A program made the translations under genes and the position numbers. A stretch of DNA of 7,454 nucleotides, taken from contig JABDIP010000573.1 in the NCBI GenBank assembly GCA_013003675.1, forward strand, positions 1 to 7,454. The letters run 5' to 3'. Numbering within the stretch: the stretch's first letter is position 1; each line of letters begins with the position of its first letter. Positions 1 through 5,457 of the stretch are shown here, one piece after another. Origin of the DNA: Inquilinus sp. (GTDB taxonomy: Bacteria > Pseudomonadota > Alphaproteobacteria > DSM-16000 > Inquilinaceae). Under the pieces are notes generated by a model. It was not told the origin of the DNA, did no database searches, and worked only from the letters and a program-made list of their open reading frames with translations.

Positions 1-916
1 GCCGTTGCAGCCGGCGCAGCCGTTCCGCGGTGCGCCGGTGATCGGCGCCGGTCGCCGCATCCTTGTCGTTCAGCGCCCACAGGGCCTTGAACCGCTTGTT
101 GATGGCGACGATGCGATGGTCCCGGTCCAGGGCCAGGATGCCTTCGTCGACGGCGTCCATTGTCGCCTGATAAAGCGCCAGAGACCGGGCGAGATCCTGC
201 TCGATCCGTTCGCGCTGGCGGATCTCCGCGGTCAGGCTGTCATTGAGCGCGGCCGAATCGTCCATTGCCGATTGCAGGCCCTCGATCAGTTCCTGGTTCT
301 CGAACTGGATCTGCAGCGAGGCGCGGATGGTCTCACTCTGCTTGACGGCCGTCGCCGACAGCACGAGCAGAAAGACCAGGATCAGGAAGCCGACCAGATA
401 GCTCACCCGGTCGCCGCCGAACAACACGAGCTGGATCACCAGGGGGCCCAGGGCGCCGGCCGTGAAGGCGAAGAAGACCGGAAGCACCGCGGCGAAAGCG
501 GCCACCGATCCGGCGCACAGACCACCGATGATCAGATAGGTGAAGAGGCGCAAGACCTCCGGCTGGCCTTCGACGAGCACGATGCCGGCATAGCCCCACC
601 ACAGCCCGGAGGCGAGGCTGAAGACCAGGAACTGGGCTCCCCAGCGGCGGGCCGCTTCGGGCGACTTGTCCTCACAATGCAGGAAGCGGCGGATCTGCCA
701 AAGCCGTGCCGCACTCAACCCGGCGAAACCGGCGGTCCAGATCGACAGCTCGGTGGGCGCGCCGTGGCCGGCGCAGGCCGCGCCGAAGACGAGCGCGCAG
801 ATCAGGCTGCCGATGATTCCGAAGCCGGCATGCTCGTGAAGCAGCCGGACGCGACCGACAAGGAATGGCTGATCGAGGCCGCGCGACGGCGCCACGCTGC
901 GCGCGAGGTTCAGCAT
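1..916 (-). CDS. Six-TM membrane sensor with coiled coil and PAS domain, C-terminus outside the window
   Basis: The frame is open from ATG at 916 to the window edge, giving 305 residues without a stop, so the output domain is not visible. Residues 31-190 hold about six hydrophobic segments (roughly 31-49, 56-71, 94-113, 124-143, 145-167, 172-190). A charged helix follows at about 192-246, rich in E/Q/R and probably coiled coil. Then comes a PAS-like stretch from about 247, including MDAVDEGILALDRDHRIVAI. This layout is common in alphaproteobacterial histidine kinases and diguanylate cyclases; which output this one carries cannot be decided here. ATG 916 is the first usable start after an in-frame TGA (974-976), which is also the stop of the preceding kinase gene; the gap is 57 bases. 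The Shine-Dalgarno signal is weak. It is probably co-transcribed with that kinase and is inferred to be an inner-membrane signalling protein with an unknown ligand. Confidence 0.8.
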   Translation of the reverse strand, partial: MLNLARSVAPSRGLDQPFLVGRVRLLHEHAGFGIIGSLICALVFGAACAGHGAPTELSIWTAGFAGLSAARLWQIRRFLHCEDKSPEAARRWGAQFLVFSLASGLWWGYAGIVLVEGQPEVLRLFTYLIIGGLCAGSVAAFAAVLPVFFAFTAGALGPLVIQLVLFGGDRVSYLVGFLILVFLLVLSATAVKQSETIRASLQIQFENQELIEGLQSAMDDSAALNDSLTAEIRQRERIEQDLARSLALYQATMDAVDEGILALDRDHRIVAINKRFKALWALNDKDAATGADHRRTAERLRRLQR

Positions 917-973
917 CGGTGCCTGCGGGGTCGAACCGGCGACGTGCGATGTGCGGCCATGGCGCGTCGGCGA

Positions 974-2677
974 TCAGTGCTGGCCACCCGCCCGACGTCG
1001 CGGCACGGGTGTCGCGAGGGCGGGTTCGGGTGGCGCCCGACCATCGGCGAGGGCGCGACGGACCGCCTGGTCGAGCGAGACCTGAGTGAACGGCTTGTAG
1101 AGGCAGATATCGCCCTTGGCCAGCATCCGCTCCTTCGCCAGGCGCCGGTTCTCGTAACCGGACATGTAGACGACGGCCAGCGACGGGTGGCGTTTCGCCG
1201 CCTGGCCCGCGAGGTCGGGTCCGGTCAACCCGGGCATCATCACGTCGGTCAGCAATACGTCGACCTCGCCGGCATGCCCGTCGAGGAAACGCAGTGCGTC
1301 CTCGCCGGTGGCCACCGCGTGCACTTCGTAGCCCAACTCCTCGAGGGCCAGGGTGACGAAATCGCGCACGGTCTGCTCGTCGTCGACCACCAGCACGCGG
1401 CCGCCGTCAGCCGGCGGCGGCTCGGCCTGGCTCTCCATGCGGCCGGCGATCGGCAGGAAGACCGTGAAGACCGATCCCTTGCCCGGCAGGCTCTCGACCG
1501 TGACCATGCCGCCCGCCTGGCGGGCGAAGCCATAGACGATCGACAGGCCGAGGCCGGTGCCGCGGCCGTCTTTCTTGGTCGTGAAGAACGGCTCGAAGGC
1601 GCGCGACGCGGTGGCCGCATCCATGCCGTTGCCGGTGTCGCTGACCGAGACCGCCGCGTGCCGGCCCGGCCGCCGCCCCTTGTGCGCGGCGACGAAGGCG
1701 CGGTCGAGCTCGACCGTGCGGCAGGCGATCGACATGGCGCCGCCGTTCGGCATCGCGTCGCGGGCGTTCAGGGCCAGATTGATGACGGCCTGCTCCATCT
1801 GCGAGGGATCGACCTCGACCATCGCGGCGTCGCTGTCGAAGGCCAGTTCGACCTCGATGCCGTCGGCCGCCAGGGATCGCAGAATGTCCTCGATGCCGCG
1901 GATGCTGGCGGTGGCGTCGACCACTTTGGTCTCCACCGTCTGGTGCCGGCTGAAGGTCAGGATCTGCCGGGTCAGGATCCCGGCGCGCCGGACCCCGGCA
2001 ATCACCTCGTCGAGGAGCTTGCTGACGCGCTGGCGGTCGAATTTGGGCTGTTGCAAGCGCCGCTGCGCCAATTCGCTGAAACCGCCCACGGCGGTCAGGA
2101 TGTTGTTGAACTCGTGCGCCAGCCCACCGGCGAGTTGGCCGATCGCCTCTATCTTCTGCGTGTGCTGGCGGGCCGCTTCATGCTGCTTCCGCTCGGTGAT
2201 GTCGGTGAGCAGCCGCACCATGCCGCCGCCGACCGTGCGATGCTCGTTGATCCGGTACCAACGCTTGTCGGCGAGTTGGCGGTCGAAGGGAATGTCCTCG
2301 GCCAGCGAGCGTGCCAGTTCCGCGGCGACCCAGACCCTCGGGTCTGCCCCCTCGGGTATCGCCCCGCGCTCGGCGGTGGCTTGCACGAGATCCGCGCGCG
2401 CCGCGCCCGGCACCAGCAGATCGGCGGTGGCGGCGTTCGCCCTGCGATAGGATTCGTTGCACAGCACCAGCCGTGCGTCGCGGTCATAGAGGGAGAAGCC
2501 GAGCGGCAGGGTCTCCAGGGCGTCGAGGGTCATGCCGTGGCGCTGCTCGACGGTGCGGCCGTCGTCGGCGATCGCCCGGCCACGCGCCCAGCGTCGCCAC
2601 AACACCAGCGTCACCGCTAGGTTGAGCGCGACCGACCCGGTCAGCACGATCCACAGGAGCGACCCAAGATTTGGCAC
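974..2677 (-). CDS. Membrane-anchored PAS hybrid histidine kinase with C-terminal receiver domain
   Basis: This predicted two-component sensor kinase has 567 residues from GTG 2677. One TM helix lies at about residues 5-27. A PAS domain at about 50-160 ends in the typical LLTDITERK linker. The HisKA H-box LAHEFNNIL puts the phospho-accepting His at 188. In HATPase_c, the N-box is NLALNARDAM (300-309), the G1 box DTGNGM (347-352), the F box FEPFF (361-365) and the G2 box GTGLGL (373-378). The receiver starts at about 427 with the acidic pair DD (432-433), the phospho-acceptor Asp 478 in LLTDVMMPG, and the conserved Lys 528 in the LYKPF motif. All catalytic residues are present. The frame extends upstream to ATG 2734 (586 residues), but that start has no ribosome site, whereas GGGGA (2684-2688) sits 6 bases before GTG 2677. 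The TM helix also begins just after the GTG. The ligand and partner are unknown. It follows pspF on the same strand, but no functional link to Psp is shown. Confidence 0.93.
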   Translation of the reverse strand: MPNLGSLLWIVLTGSVALNLAVTLVLWRRWARGRAIADDGRTVEQRHGMTLDALETLPLGFSLYDRDARLVLCNESYRRANAATADLLVPGAARADLVQATAERGAIPEGADPRVWVAAELARSLAEDIPFDRQLADKRWYRINEHRTVGGGMVRLLTDITERKQHEAARQHTQKIEAIGQLAGGLAHEFNNILTAVGGFSELAQRRLQQPKFDRQRVSKLLDEVIAGVRRAGILTRQILTFSRHQTVETKVVDATASIRGIEDILRSLAADGIEVELAFDSDAAMVEVDPSQMEQAVINLALNARDAMPNGGAMSIACRTVELDRAFVAAHKGRRPGRHAAVSVSDTGNGMDAATASRAFEPFFTTKKDGRGTGLGLSIVYGFARQAGGMVTVESLPGKGSVFTVFLPIAGRMESQAEPPPADGGRVLVVDDEQTVRDFVTLALEELGYEVHAVATGEDALRFLDGHAGEVDVLLTDVMMPGLTGPDLAGQAAKRHPSLAVVYMSGYENRRLAKERMLAKGDICLYKPFTQVSLDQAVRRALADGRAPPEPALATPVPRRRAGGQH

Positions 2678-2726
2678 GGTTTTTCCCCAGCCGTCGCGGA
2701 AGAACCCCGACCCGCGACCCGCCAGG

Positions 2727-2760
2727 AGTATCATTTTGGTTTTAAGGAAACTTGAAAATT
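2727..2760 (-). promoter_or_regulatory. Possible promoter of the hybrid kinase gene
   Basis: The 93-base gap between pspF and the kinase is strikingly AT-rich at its pspF-proximal end, against GC-rich surroundings. Reading the minus strand, GATACT (2727-2732) could be a -10 box, with TTTCAA or TTCAAG about 18-19 bases upstream as a poor -35. Transcription from here would start inside the longer kinase frame, which also favours the GTG 2677 start. This is pattern reading only. Confidence 0.25.
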
Positions 2761-2763
2761 GTC

Positions 2764-2781
2764 CCGTATTTTACGGAATAC
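2764..2781 (-). terminator. Small hairpin at the pspF stop codon, possible weak terminator
   Basis: CCGTA (2764-2768) and TACGG (2772-2776) form a perfect 5-bp inverted repeat around a 3-base loop. An overlapping alternative pairs GTATT (2766-2770) with AATAC (2777-2781). The pspF stop TAA (2771-2773) lies in the stem. On the minus strand, a short T-containing stretch (ATTTTC) follows a few bases later, but there is no clean U run, so termination is doubtful and read-through into the kinase gene is possible. Confidence 0.25.
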
Positions 2782-3814
2782 TATTTCTGTTTCGTGGAAT
2801 TAAACTGTGTTTCTTCAAGTAACCGCGCAATTGATGGTACGAAACGCCCAGAACGGCCGCGGTTTTCTTCTGATTGTATTTGCTGTCGCGCAGCGCACGG
2901 TCGAGCAGGGTGCGCTCGAATGTCGCAACGCGCTCCAGAAAGCCGGCGGCATCAGGACCGCCGATTTCGCTGGGGCGGTCGGCCTCGGTGGTGTTCGCCG
3001 CGGCCAGATCGGAGGCGGCCGCCGGCCGGTAGGGCGATGCGAAGGGGTCGAGAAACAGGTCGTCCAGCGGCCCGTCGTCGCGTTCCGCCCGATGCACGGA
3101 GCGCTCGACCGCATTCTTCAACTCGCGGACATTGCCCGGCCAGGCGTGCGCCTGGAGCCGCGCCTTCGCCTCGGCCGATATCCCGGCGAATGACGGCCTG
3201 CCCAGTTCGCCGGCCATCGCCCGGGCGAAATGCTCGGCGAGCAAGGGCACGTCGCCGGTCCGCTCGCGCAGCGGCGGCAGGGTGACCACGTCGAAGGCGA
3301 GCCGGTCGAGCAGGTCGGCGCGGAAGCGGCCGGCTGCCGCCTCGCACGGCAGGTCGCGATTGGTGGCGCCGATCACCCGCACATCGACATGCAGGGTCTG
3401 GCTGCCGCCGACCCTCTCGATCTCGCCATATTCGATCGCCCGCAGGATCTTTTCCTGAACCCGCAGCGACGCGTCGGCGATCTCGTCAAGGAACAGGCTG
3501 CCGCCGTCGGCGCGCTCGAAGCGGCCGGCATGGCGCCGCACCGCGCCGGTGAACGCCCCGGCCTCGTGGCCGAACAGCTCGCTGTCGAGCAGATCGTCGG
3601 ACAACGCGGCACAGTTCACTTTGACGAAGGGCCGTTCCCATCGGTCCGACAGGTAGTGCAGCCGGGCGGCGACCAGTTCCTTGCCGGTTCCGCGTTCGCC
3701 GATCACCAGAACCGGCCGCGGCGCGGGTGCCACCCGCGATACCAGCTCGAGCATTTCCAGAAAACAGGGCGCCTCGCCGAGCAGGGGAGGAAGGTCGGGA
3801 GCGGTCTCTGACAT
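2771..3814 (-). CDS. pspF: Phage shock protein operon activator PspF (sigma-54 enhancer-binding AAA+ protein)
   Basis: This sigma-54-dependent activator has 347 residues; the E. coli protein, from memory, has about 325. As in known PspF, there is no N-terminal receiver and the AAA+ domain starts almost at once. Visible motifs (ATG 3814 numbering) are Walker A GERGTGKE (39-46), the sigma-54-contacting loop GAFTGA (86-91), Walker B SLFLDE (106-111), GATNRD (149-154), RADLLDRLAFD with candidate arginine fingers (about 165-175), and WPGNVRELKN (225-234). The C-terminal Fis-type helix-turn-helix includes KYNQKKTAAVLG and SYHQLR (about 312-330), very close to my recollection of E. coli PspF. Trp 59 in the segment HYLSDRWERPF matches E. 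coli W56, the residue implicated in inhibition by PspA. A TTG two codons upstream (3820) follows an in-frame TGA directly; ATG 3814 is preferred. Neither has a clear ribosome site. It is divergent from the psp operon. The linker between AAA+ and HTH (about 245-295) is longer than in E. coli and Ala/Pro-rich. Confidence 0.96.
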   Translation of the reverse strand: MSETAPDLPPLLGEAPCFLEMLELVSRVAPAPRPVLVIGERGTGKELVAARLHYLSDRWERPFVKVNCAALSDDLLDSELFGHEAGAFTGAVRRHAGRFERADGGSLFLDEIADASLRVQEKILRAIEYGEIERVGGSQTLHVDVRVIGATNRDLPCEAAAGRFRADLLDRLAFDVVTLPPLRERTGDVPLLAEHFARAMAGELGRPSFAGISAEAKARLQAHAWPGNVRELKNAVERSVHRAERDDGPLDDLFLDPFASPYRPAAASDLAAANTTEADRPSEIGGPDAAGFLERVATFERTLLDRALRDSKYNQKKTAAVLGVSYHQLRGYLKKHSLIPRNRNSIP

Positions 3815-3849
3815 TGTCAATCAGGCTACTAATTGGTTGGATCGACGAA

Positions 3850-3878
3850 AAACTAGCGTATTTGCTCGTTCGGTTCAA
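3850..3878 (-). promoter_or_regulatory. Candidate sigma-70-type promoter of pspF
   Basis: On the minus strand, TTGAAC (plus 3873-3878) and TAGTTT (plus 3850-3855) are separated by exactly 17 bases, matching the -35 and -10 elements at 4/6 and 3/6 positions. The predicted start near 3843 would leave a leader of about 29 bases to ATG 3814. It lies next to the dyad that may bind PspF, as expected if pspF is autoregulated the way it is in E. coli. The boxes are weak. Confidence 0.4.
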
Positions 3879-3883
3879 GTCCG

Positions 3884-3905
3884 ATTTCTCCGCGTCACGC
3901 GAAAT
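3884..3905. promoter_or_regulatory. Candidate PspF upstream activating sequence (dyad)
   Basis: An imperfect dyad is centred on TCA: CGCG (3891-3894) pairs with CGCG (3898-3901), and the outer ATTT (3884-3887) pairs with AAAT (3902-3905) after a 3-base bulge. It lies about 67-88 bases upstream of the predicted sigma-54 start near 3972, the usual range for an enhancer site, and just upstream of the candidate pspF -35 box. Assignment to PspF is inferred from position only. Confidence 0.35.
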
Positions 3906-3915
3906 GTTCTTTACG

Positions 3916-3928
3916 AATCAGGGAGTTG
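3916..3928 (+). promoter_or_regulatory. Candidate IHF binding site
   Basis: AATCAGGGAGTTG matches the IHF consensus WATCAANNNNTTR at all defined positions but one. It sits between the candidate enhancer dyad and the sigma-54 promoter, about 44-56 bases upstream of the expected transcription start. That is where IHF bends DNA at the E. coli pspA promoter and at many sigma-54 promoters. Position and sequence together make it credible, but it is short. Confidence 0.5.
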
Positions 3929-3945
3929 CCGGTCCCGCCAGAGAC

Positions 3946-3961
3946 TGGCACGCCCGATGCA
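3946..3961 (+). promoter_or_regulatory. Sigma-54 (-24/-12) promoter of the psp operon
   Basis: TGGCACGCCCGATGCA fits TGGCACrNNNNTTGCW with one mismatch (A for the first T of TTGC). The invariant GG (3947-3948) and GC (3959-3960) are correctly spaced. Transcription should start near 3972, about 41 bases before the ATG of the 55-residue gene. This is the only match I found between pspF and pspA, so it is presumed to serve the small gene and pspABC together. Confidence 0.85.
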
Positions 3962-4012
3962 TTGGGATCGGAGGTGGCCGGGCTGGTCCGGTCGACAGGA
4001 ACGGAGGGATGC

Positions 4013-4180
4013 ATGAGCACGCAGGAAGACTTTCGTCGCGACGGCAATGACGACGGCGCCGACTTTGTCCGCGAATTGCGGGGACAGCTCCGGCGCTTCT
4101 GGGCCTATGCCCGAAGCCGCCCGGCCGAAAGCTGGGGCTTCTTCGCCGCCGGTTTCGTGCTGGCACTGATCCTGACCTAG
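4013..4180 (+). CDS. 55-residue single-TM protein, first gene of the psp operon
   Basis: This is a small protein I cannot name. It has a hydrophilic N-terminus with many acidic and basic residues (1-29), an Arg-rich amphipathic stretch near 23-36, and one hydrophobic C-terminal segment (about 38-55, SWGFFAAGFVLALILT). It therefore looks tail-anchored in the inner membrane. The shape, with R and P just before the TM helix, loosely recalls the C-terminus of DUF883/ElaB-type proteins, but the match is too short to assign. ATG 4013 is chosen because GGAGG (4003-4007) lies 5 bases upstream and the sigma-54 promoter lies 51 bases upstream. A longer in-frame ATG at 3926 would begin before the promoter. 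The stop TAG forms the left edge of the first palindromic element. Its position predicts PspF-dependent expression and a role in the envelope stress response. Confidence 0.72.
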   Translation: MSTQEDFRRDGNDDGADFVRELRGQLRRFWAYARSRPAESWGFFAAGFVLALILT

Positions 4181-4233
4181 TGTCCTGATTCTGAAATTCG
4201 CAATAGCGAATTCCAGGATCAAAGGGACACTAA
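4177..4233. repeat. Palindromic element 1 (MITE-like hairpin)
   Basis: The ends TAGTGTCC (4178-4185) and GGACACTA (4225-4232) are perfect inverted repeats. The inner stem pairs AATTCGC (4195-4201) with GCGAATT (4206-4212) around an AATA loop. TGATTCTG against CAGGATCA adds pairing with one wobble, so nearly the whole element folds. It is flanked by CTAG on the left and CTAA on the right, as expected for insertion into a YTAR or TA target. It overlaps the stop codon of the 55-residue gene. It encodes nothing. Confidence 0.75.
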
Positions 4234-4242
4234 CTGTTTGAT

Positions 4243-4310
4243 TCTAGTGTCATTCAGCTTCCGAAATTCGGCACATGAAATGTGCCGAACTTCGAAACCA
4301 TGACACTAGA
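4243..4310. repeat. Palindromic element 2 (MITE-like hairpin)
   Basis: An 11-bp perfect terminal inverted repeat, TCTAGTGTCAT (4243-4253) and ATGACACTAGA (4300-4310), encloses a perfect 10-bp stem, TTCGGCACAT (4267-4276) and ATGTGCCGAA (4280-4289), with a GAA loop. The intervening parts pair poorly. CTAG lies at both ends. It shares the TAGTGTC terminus and an internal GAAATTCG with element 1, so the two appear to belong to one family. Confidence 0.78.
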
Positions 4311-4359
4311 GCCTGATCGCATCTCACCGGAACGGTGTGATGCGTGAATCAGCCTCTAG
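4306..4359. repeat. Palindromic element 3 (MITE-like hairpin)
   Basis: CTAGAG plus CCTGAT (4306-4317) pairs with ATCAG, CCTCTAG (4348-4359) with a single C/C mismatch. CGCATC (4318-4323) pairs with GATGCG (4339-4344), and CACCG (4325-4329) with CGGTG (4333-4337) around a GAA loop. Almost the entire 54 bases fold. The left CTAG is the same tetranucleotide that closes element 2, and the right CTAG opens element 4. Confidence 0.76.
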
Positions 4360-4422
4360 CTTATTGAAGGAGATCAAGATTCACGTTTCAGATCGATTCG
4401 ATCTGAAACGATCTTGATCTAG
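4356..4422. repeat. Palindromic element 4 (MITE-like hairpin)
   Basis: A 13-bp perfect inverted repeat, CGTTTCAGATCGA (4384-4396) and TCGATCTGAAACG (4398-4410), surrounds a single T. An outer 10-bp stem, AGATCAAGAT (4371-4380) with ATCTTGATCT (4411-4420), continues after a 3-base TCA bulge. CTAG closes the right end (4419-4422) and CTAG at 4356-4359 lies on the left, but bases 4360-4370 do not pair, so the left boundary is less certain than for elements 1-3. There is no U run after the stem, so it is not a classical terminator. Confidence 0.72.
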
Positions 4423-4456
4423 GGCCCCAGCCGACACACCAGAGGGGAGCATCGTC

Positions 4457-5236
4457 ATGGGCGTCTTTTCCCGCCTCGCCGACATCGTCAACTCGAACCT
4501 GAACGCCATGCTCGACCGGGCCGAGGACCCGGAGAAGATCGTCCGGCTGATCATCCAAGAGATGGAGGACACGCTGGTCGAGGTGCGCAGCGCCGCCGCC
4601 AAGTCGATCGCCGACAAGAAGGAGTTGAGCCGCAAGATCGACCAGTTCCAGGCGGCGCAGGCGGATTGGCGCAACAAGGCGGAACTCGCCGTCCAGAAGG
4701 GCCGCGACGACCTCGCCAAGGGCGCTCTTCTGGCCAAGACCCGCGCGGCGGAAACCGTCGAGGCGCTGCAGCGCGAACTGGCCGTCATCGACGAGGCGCT
4801 GGCCAAGGCCGACACTGACATGGTCAAGCTGCAGGCAAAGCTGGTCGAGGCGAAGAACAAGCAGAAGAGCATGGATATCCGCAGCAAATCGGCCCACGAT
4901 CGGCTGCGCATGCGTACTCATCTGCACGACGGTCGGATCGACGACGCGCTGGCCCGCTACGAATCGATCGAGCGCAAGCTCGACGAGATCGAAGGCAAGG
5001 TCGACGCCTACGACCTCGGCACCGGCAAGAAGAGCCTGGCCGACGAATTCTCCGAACTGGAGGCGGAATCGGGCATCGAGGCCGAGCTGGCCGAGATCAG
5101 GTCGCAATTCGGCCGTCGCACGGCCAAACCCGCCGGGTCGAAGCCGGCGGAACTGAAGTTGCCTGCCTCGAAATCCGGCGGCCGCAGAACGCCCGAAGCT
5201 GGACCGGGCGATGACGGACAGACGGGCGACGCCTGA
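4457..5236 (+). CDS. pspA: Phage shock protein A (PspA/IM30 family)
   Basis: This peripheral inner-membrane protein of 259 residues stabilises stressed membranes as an oligomer and, in the resting state, binds and inhibits PspF. The N-terminal amphipathic helix begins MGVFSRLADIVNSNLNAML, followed by AEDPEKIVRLIIQEMEDTL (22-40), both nearly the E. coli sequence. The rest to about 217 is charged and alpha-helical/coiled coil, with DALARYESIERKLDEIE (163-179), KKSLADEFSEL (191-201) and ESGIEAELAEIR (204-215) matching conserved C-terminal helices. Residues from about 220 form a Pro/Ala/Gly/Lys-rich, probably disordered tail of roughly 40 residues absent from the 222-residue E. coli protein. The ribosome site GGGGAG (4444-4449) lies 7 bases upstream. 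The stop overlaps the pspB start by one base (TGATG). The upstream gap is filled with palindromic elements; no promoter was found in it. Confidence 0.97.
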   Translation: MGVFSRLADIVNSNLNAMLDRAEDPEKIVRLIIQEMEDTLVEVRSAAAKSIADKKELSRKIDQFQAAQADWRNKAELAVQKGRDDLAKGALLAKTRAAETVEALQRELAVIDEALAKADTDMVKLQAKLVEAKNKQKSMDIRSKSAHDRLRMRTHLHDGRIDDALARYESIERKLDEIEGKVDAYDLGTGKKSLADEFSELEAESGIEAELAEIRSQFGRRTAKPAGSKPAELKLPASKSGGRRTPEAGPGDDGQTGDA

Positions 5237-5457
5237 TGCCGGAAGTCGCCATCATCCTGTTCCTGGTCGTCGTCGCACCGCTTTGGCTGGTGCTGCACTA
5301 CGTCAACAAGTGGCGGTCGACGAAAACCCTGTCGGCGGAGGATGAGCGCATGCTCGCTGACCTCTGGCAGAGCGCCAAGCGCATGGAAACCCGCATCGAA
5401 ACGCTGGAGACCATCCTCGATGCCGAGGCGCCGGGATGGCGGGCGAAACAGAAATGA
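5236..5457 (+). CDS. pspB: Phage shock protein B (PspB)
   Basis: This small bitopic inner-membrane protein has 73 residues (E. coli about 74). It works with PspC to sense envelope stress and relieve PspA inhibition of PspF. One TM helix spans about residues 3-22 and ends in LWLVLHYVNKW, recalling the PIWLWLHY motif of E. coli PspB. A cytoplasmic amphipathic helix follows, with LADLWQSAKRMETRIETLE (40-58), and the family signature ILDAEAPGWR (60-69). The start shares its A with the pspA stop (TGATG), and the stop overlaps the pspC start (ATGA), so translational coupling through pspA-B-C is likely. Confidence 0.95.
   Translation: MPEVAIILFLVVVAPLWLVLHYVNKWRSTKTLSAEDERMLADLWQSAKRMETRIETLETILDAEAPGWRAKQK

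Noticed and set aside
5..2620. Very long plus-strand open frame (871 codons)
   Set aside because: It lies antisense to the hybrid kinase and the membrane sensor, both of which have clear domain motifs. Its product has no recognisable motif and a composition typical of GC-rich antisense frames.
2678..2734. Longer hybrid-kinase start at ATG 2734
   Set aside because: There is no Shine-Dalgarno before it, and the added residues precede the TM helix with no family features. GTG 2677 has GGGGA at a good distance.
3926..4012. N-terminal extension of the 55-residue protein starting at ATG 3926
   Set aside because: It would start upstream of and inside the sigma-54 promoter, before the predicted transcription start. 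The strong ribosome site serves ATG 4013.
4269..4285. Second sigma-54-like promoter (GGCAC in element 2)
   Set aside because: The GC of a -12 box is about two bases out of register and the motif is fully explained by the hairpin stem.
4177..4422. CRISPR array or direct-repeat array
   Set aside because: The units are palindromes of different sequence and length without constant spacers; they are inverted, not direct, repeats.
4388..5107. Minus-strand open frames opposite pspA
   Set aside because: pspA on the plus strand matches its family throughout; these frames are antisense by-products.
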